A stretch of 15,385 bases of DNA from positions 1 to 15,385 of the forward strand of contig PLUJ01000226.1 of NCBI GenBank assembly GCA_003165455.1. Direction: 5' to 3'. The notes under the pieces were generated by a model. The model searched no databases. It saw nothing but the letters and a program-made list of their open reading frames with translations, and was not told the origin of the DNA. Below are positions 14,047 through 15,385 of this stretch, in pieces. The stretch comes from Acidobacteriaceae bacterium. Lineage in GTDB: Bacteria; Acidobacteriota; Terriglobia; Terriglobales; Acidobacteriaceae. The number at the start of each line of letters is the position of its first letter. The first letter of the stretch is position 1. The translations under genes were made by a program, and so were the position numbers.

Positions 14047-15249
14047 TTAGTTCGTGTGCGCGACGGCGAGTAGGCCATATAAACAAAGCAACGCGAGGGC
14101 TGGACCGCCCCAGATCATCAGCGCGCACTTCCAGCCTAATGACGTTGCGAGTTCGCGTTGACTGCGCCATGAGATTAGGAAGGTTGGATTATTAGCGCCT
14201 TTCGTCAGAACAACCGGCGGATGCGTTTCGAAGCCTTCGTTGGAACCCATTGCAACCGAAGAGTGGTCTGGATTGTCCACCCCTGCTGCCCCGTCAGCGC
14301 CAGCTGCGGCCCAAGCGGCTGGATTACGAATTCCGGCCTTCATCAAAGCCGCCGCAACCTTTTCCTGCTGCGTCATCTCGGCGACCAAGGTTGGGCCATT
14401 GTTGGTTGAAAGGCGGATCAGTTCAGGATTTTCCGTAGCGGGCGAATGCATTGCGGAGGGTCCGTCGTAAGGCAGGCAATCGCTCGGCCGATGTTTACTT
14501 AATCCTCCGAACAGCCTCTGCGCAACCGACAGCTCTTCCTCGGCTGGCACGTCGTCATTATTGCTTCGCGCCAGCAAGTTCGGTGCAACCCAGTTCTCCC
14601 AAAGCGATTTGCCGAACGTCAACGTGTTGTATTCCTCATCGTGAATGGGCTGCGGAGCGAGTTCAAGGTCAGGGTTGTCGCCGAGGGTTCCTAATATAAA
14701 GAGCGCATTCTTTGGCTTGATGCAGAACTCTTCAACTTTTATTTTGTTGGTGGTATTGACGCCGTGCCGAGATAAAAGGACGCGCACATTGTCCGGTACT
14801 TCGTCTCTTATCGTGAAGAATGAGTCGCAGAATTCCCGATGGAAATCGCAATGCAGGTCGAGCTCGGCACCACGCGGGTCGACCATGACTTTGCCGGTAT
14901 TGTCATCGAGAAAGAAAGGAACGTGCATGGATTCAGCCGCCACTTTGACCCATTGCTTGCTCCTGCCGCATTGCTTCAATTCCCACACCAGTGTGCGGTG
15001 GTAATAGCAAACTCTCGAAGTGACGGGCGCAACCACGGTATACGGCCCGACGGCGAGGCCGCTGACTTCGACCATGCCCATGGAAGCGCTGCGGATTTTC
15101 GAGACGGGTGTATCCAAGATGAGTTGCCGCCGCTGCAAGAGACGGAAACCCCGGTAGAAAGCGTAGATTCCCAGCCCGATTCCAACTGTACATCCGGCGA
15201 TAGAACGGCTGGCATCGGTAGCGAGGAACAGTAGAGTGAGTAGGATCAC
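14047..15249 (-). CDS. GIDE-domain (MUL1/E3 ligase-like) membrane protein
   Basis: A 400-residue membrane protein. The N-terminus has one or two hydrophobic segments (about 2-11 and 18-33). Residues about 48-185 match the GIDE domain of eukaryotic MUL1/MAPL: TPVSKIRSASMGMVEVSGLA, APVTSRVCYYHRTLVWELKQ and VPFFLDDNTGKVMVDPRGAE. No RING finger is present, so ubiquitin ligase activity is not expected despite the database name often used. The middle part (190-350) is low in motifs, with an Ala-rich stretch KAGIRNPAAWAAAGADGAAG. A C-terminal helix lies at about 373-396 (KCALMIWGGPALALLCLYGL). The start is GTG 15249, the first possible after an in-frame stop; no ribosome binding site is evident. The bacterial function is unknown. 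It heads the minus-strand set with the amidotransferase. Confidence 0.8.
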   Translation of the reverse strand: MILLTLLFLATDASRSIAGCTVGIGLGIYAFYRGFRLLQRRQLILDTPVSKIRSASMGMVEVSGLAVGPYTVVAPVTSRVCYYHRTLVWELKQCGRSKQWVKVAAESMHVPFFLDDNTGKVMVDPRGAELDLHCDFHREFCDSFFTIRDEVPDNVRVLLSRHGVNTTNKIKVEEFCIKPKNALFILGTLGDNPDLELAPQPIHDEEYNTLTFGKSLWENWVAPNLLARSNNDDVPAEEELSVAQRLFGGLSKHRPSDCLPYDGPSAMHSPATENPELIRLSTNNGPTLVAEMTQQEKVAAALMKAGIRNPAAWAAAGADGAAGVDNPDHSSVAMGSNEGFETHPPVVLTKGANNPTFLISWRSQRELATSLGWKCALMIWGGPALALLCLYGLLAVAHTN

Positions 15250-15385
15250 TTTTCAAGAGTCTGTTGTATGAGTGTGAGGGCCATTCAAGGCTAAAGGAGT
15301 TGGTTAACGGCAGGCAGCAGAAAAGCGGTAGATGCGCTTACGTCGGTAACGAGCTCAAGAAGTTTTCCGCCTGCGCATCAGGAAA
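15250..15385 (-). other. upstream region of GIDE gene, possible end of another minus-strand gene
   Basis: A minus-strand frame is open from the window edge to a TAA at 15338-15340 and reads FPDAQAENFLSSLPT. Fifteen codons are not enough to call a gene, but a co-directional upstream gene would fit. No promoter with good spacing was found in the remaining bases. Confidence 0.25.

Overview
The window looks like a chromosomal segment from an Acidobacteriota (Terriglobia/Koribacter-like) genome. This is an inference from moderately high GC content and from the gene set: exported M61 and PSMA-like M28 peptidases, a sigma factor paired with a Ycf48-like anti-sigma protein, a DUF3224 protein and a GIDE-domain membrane protein. 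There is no rRNA gene to prove it. No mobile element, CRISPR array, tRNA or rRNA was seen.

Layout. At the left edge a partial minus-strand gene (1-94) begins a membrane protein. Divergent from it is a plus-strand pair of exported zinc peptidases: M61 (208-2100) and a PSMA-like M28 (2121-4355). Converging on these is a minus-strand pair, a YncE-like beta-propeller (5693-6745) and a zinc-dependent phospholipase C-like protein (4428-5696), joined by an ATGA overlap. After a divergent intergenic region come a sigma-70-family factor (7043-7966) and its membrane-anchored zinc-finger anti-sigma partner (8038-9195), closed by a good terminator near 9294-9331. Thioredoxin (9582-9914) follows with its own terminator, which also separates it from a minus-strand DUF3224 protein (10007-10528) and lexA (10593-11213).

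The most interesting spot is the 354-base region between lexA and msrA. The lexA promoter has a TTGACA -35 box, and between the two hexamers lies a perfect 6-base direct repeat with an 11-base period. On the opposite strand the same repeat encloses a TATAAG hexamer. Downstream on the plus strand is a 33-codon basic reading frame (11290-11391), followed at once by a strong intrinsic terminator (11412-11457) that lexA cannot use. This suggests an unannotated small transcript or microprotein, possibly LexA-controlled.

Next are msrA (11568-12236) and msrB (12308-12904), both with export signals (possible lipoprotein and Tat-type), so they form an apparent envelope methionine sulfoxide repair pair. 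The right end is a minus-strand set: a GIDE-domain membrane protein (14047-15249), a CTP-synthase-like class I glutamine amidotransferase with an altered catalytic motif (13229-14005), and a small low-complexity protein overlapping its stop (12975-13136 or longer).

Many products are predicted to be exported or membrane-bound, and several (MsrA/B, thioredoxin, LexA, sigma/anti-sigma) concern stress. Shared regulation is not shown by the sequence.
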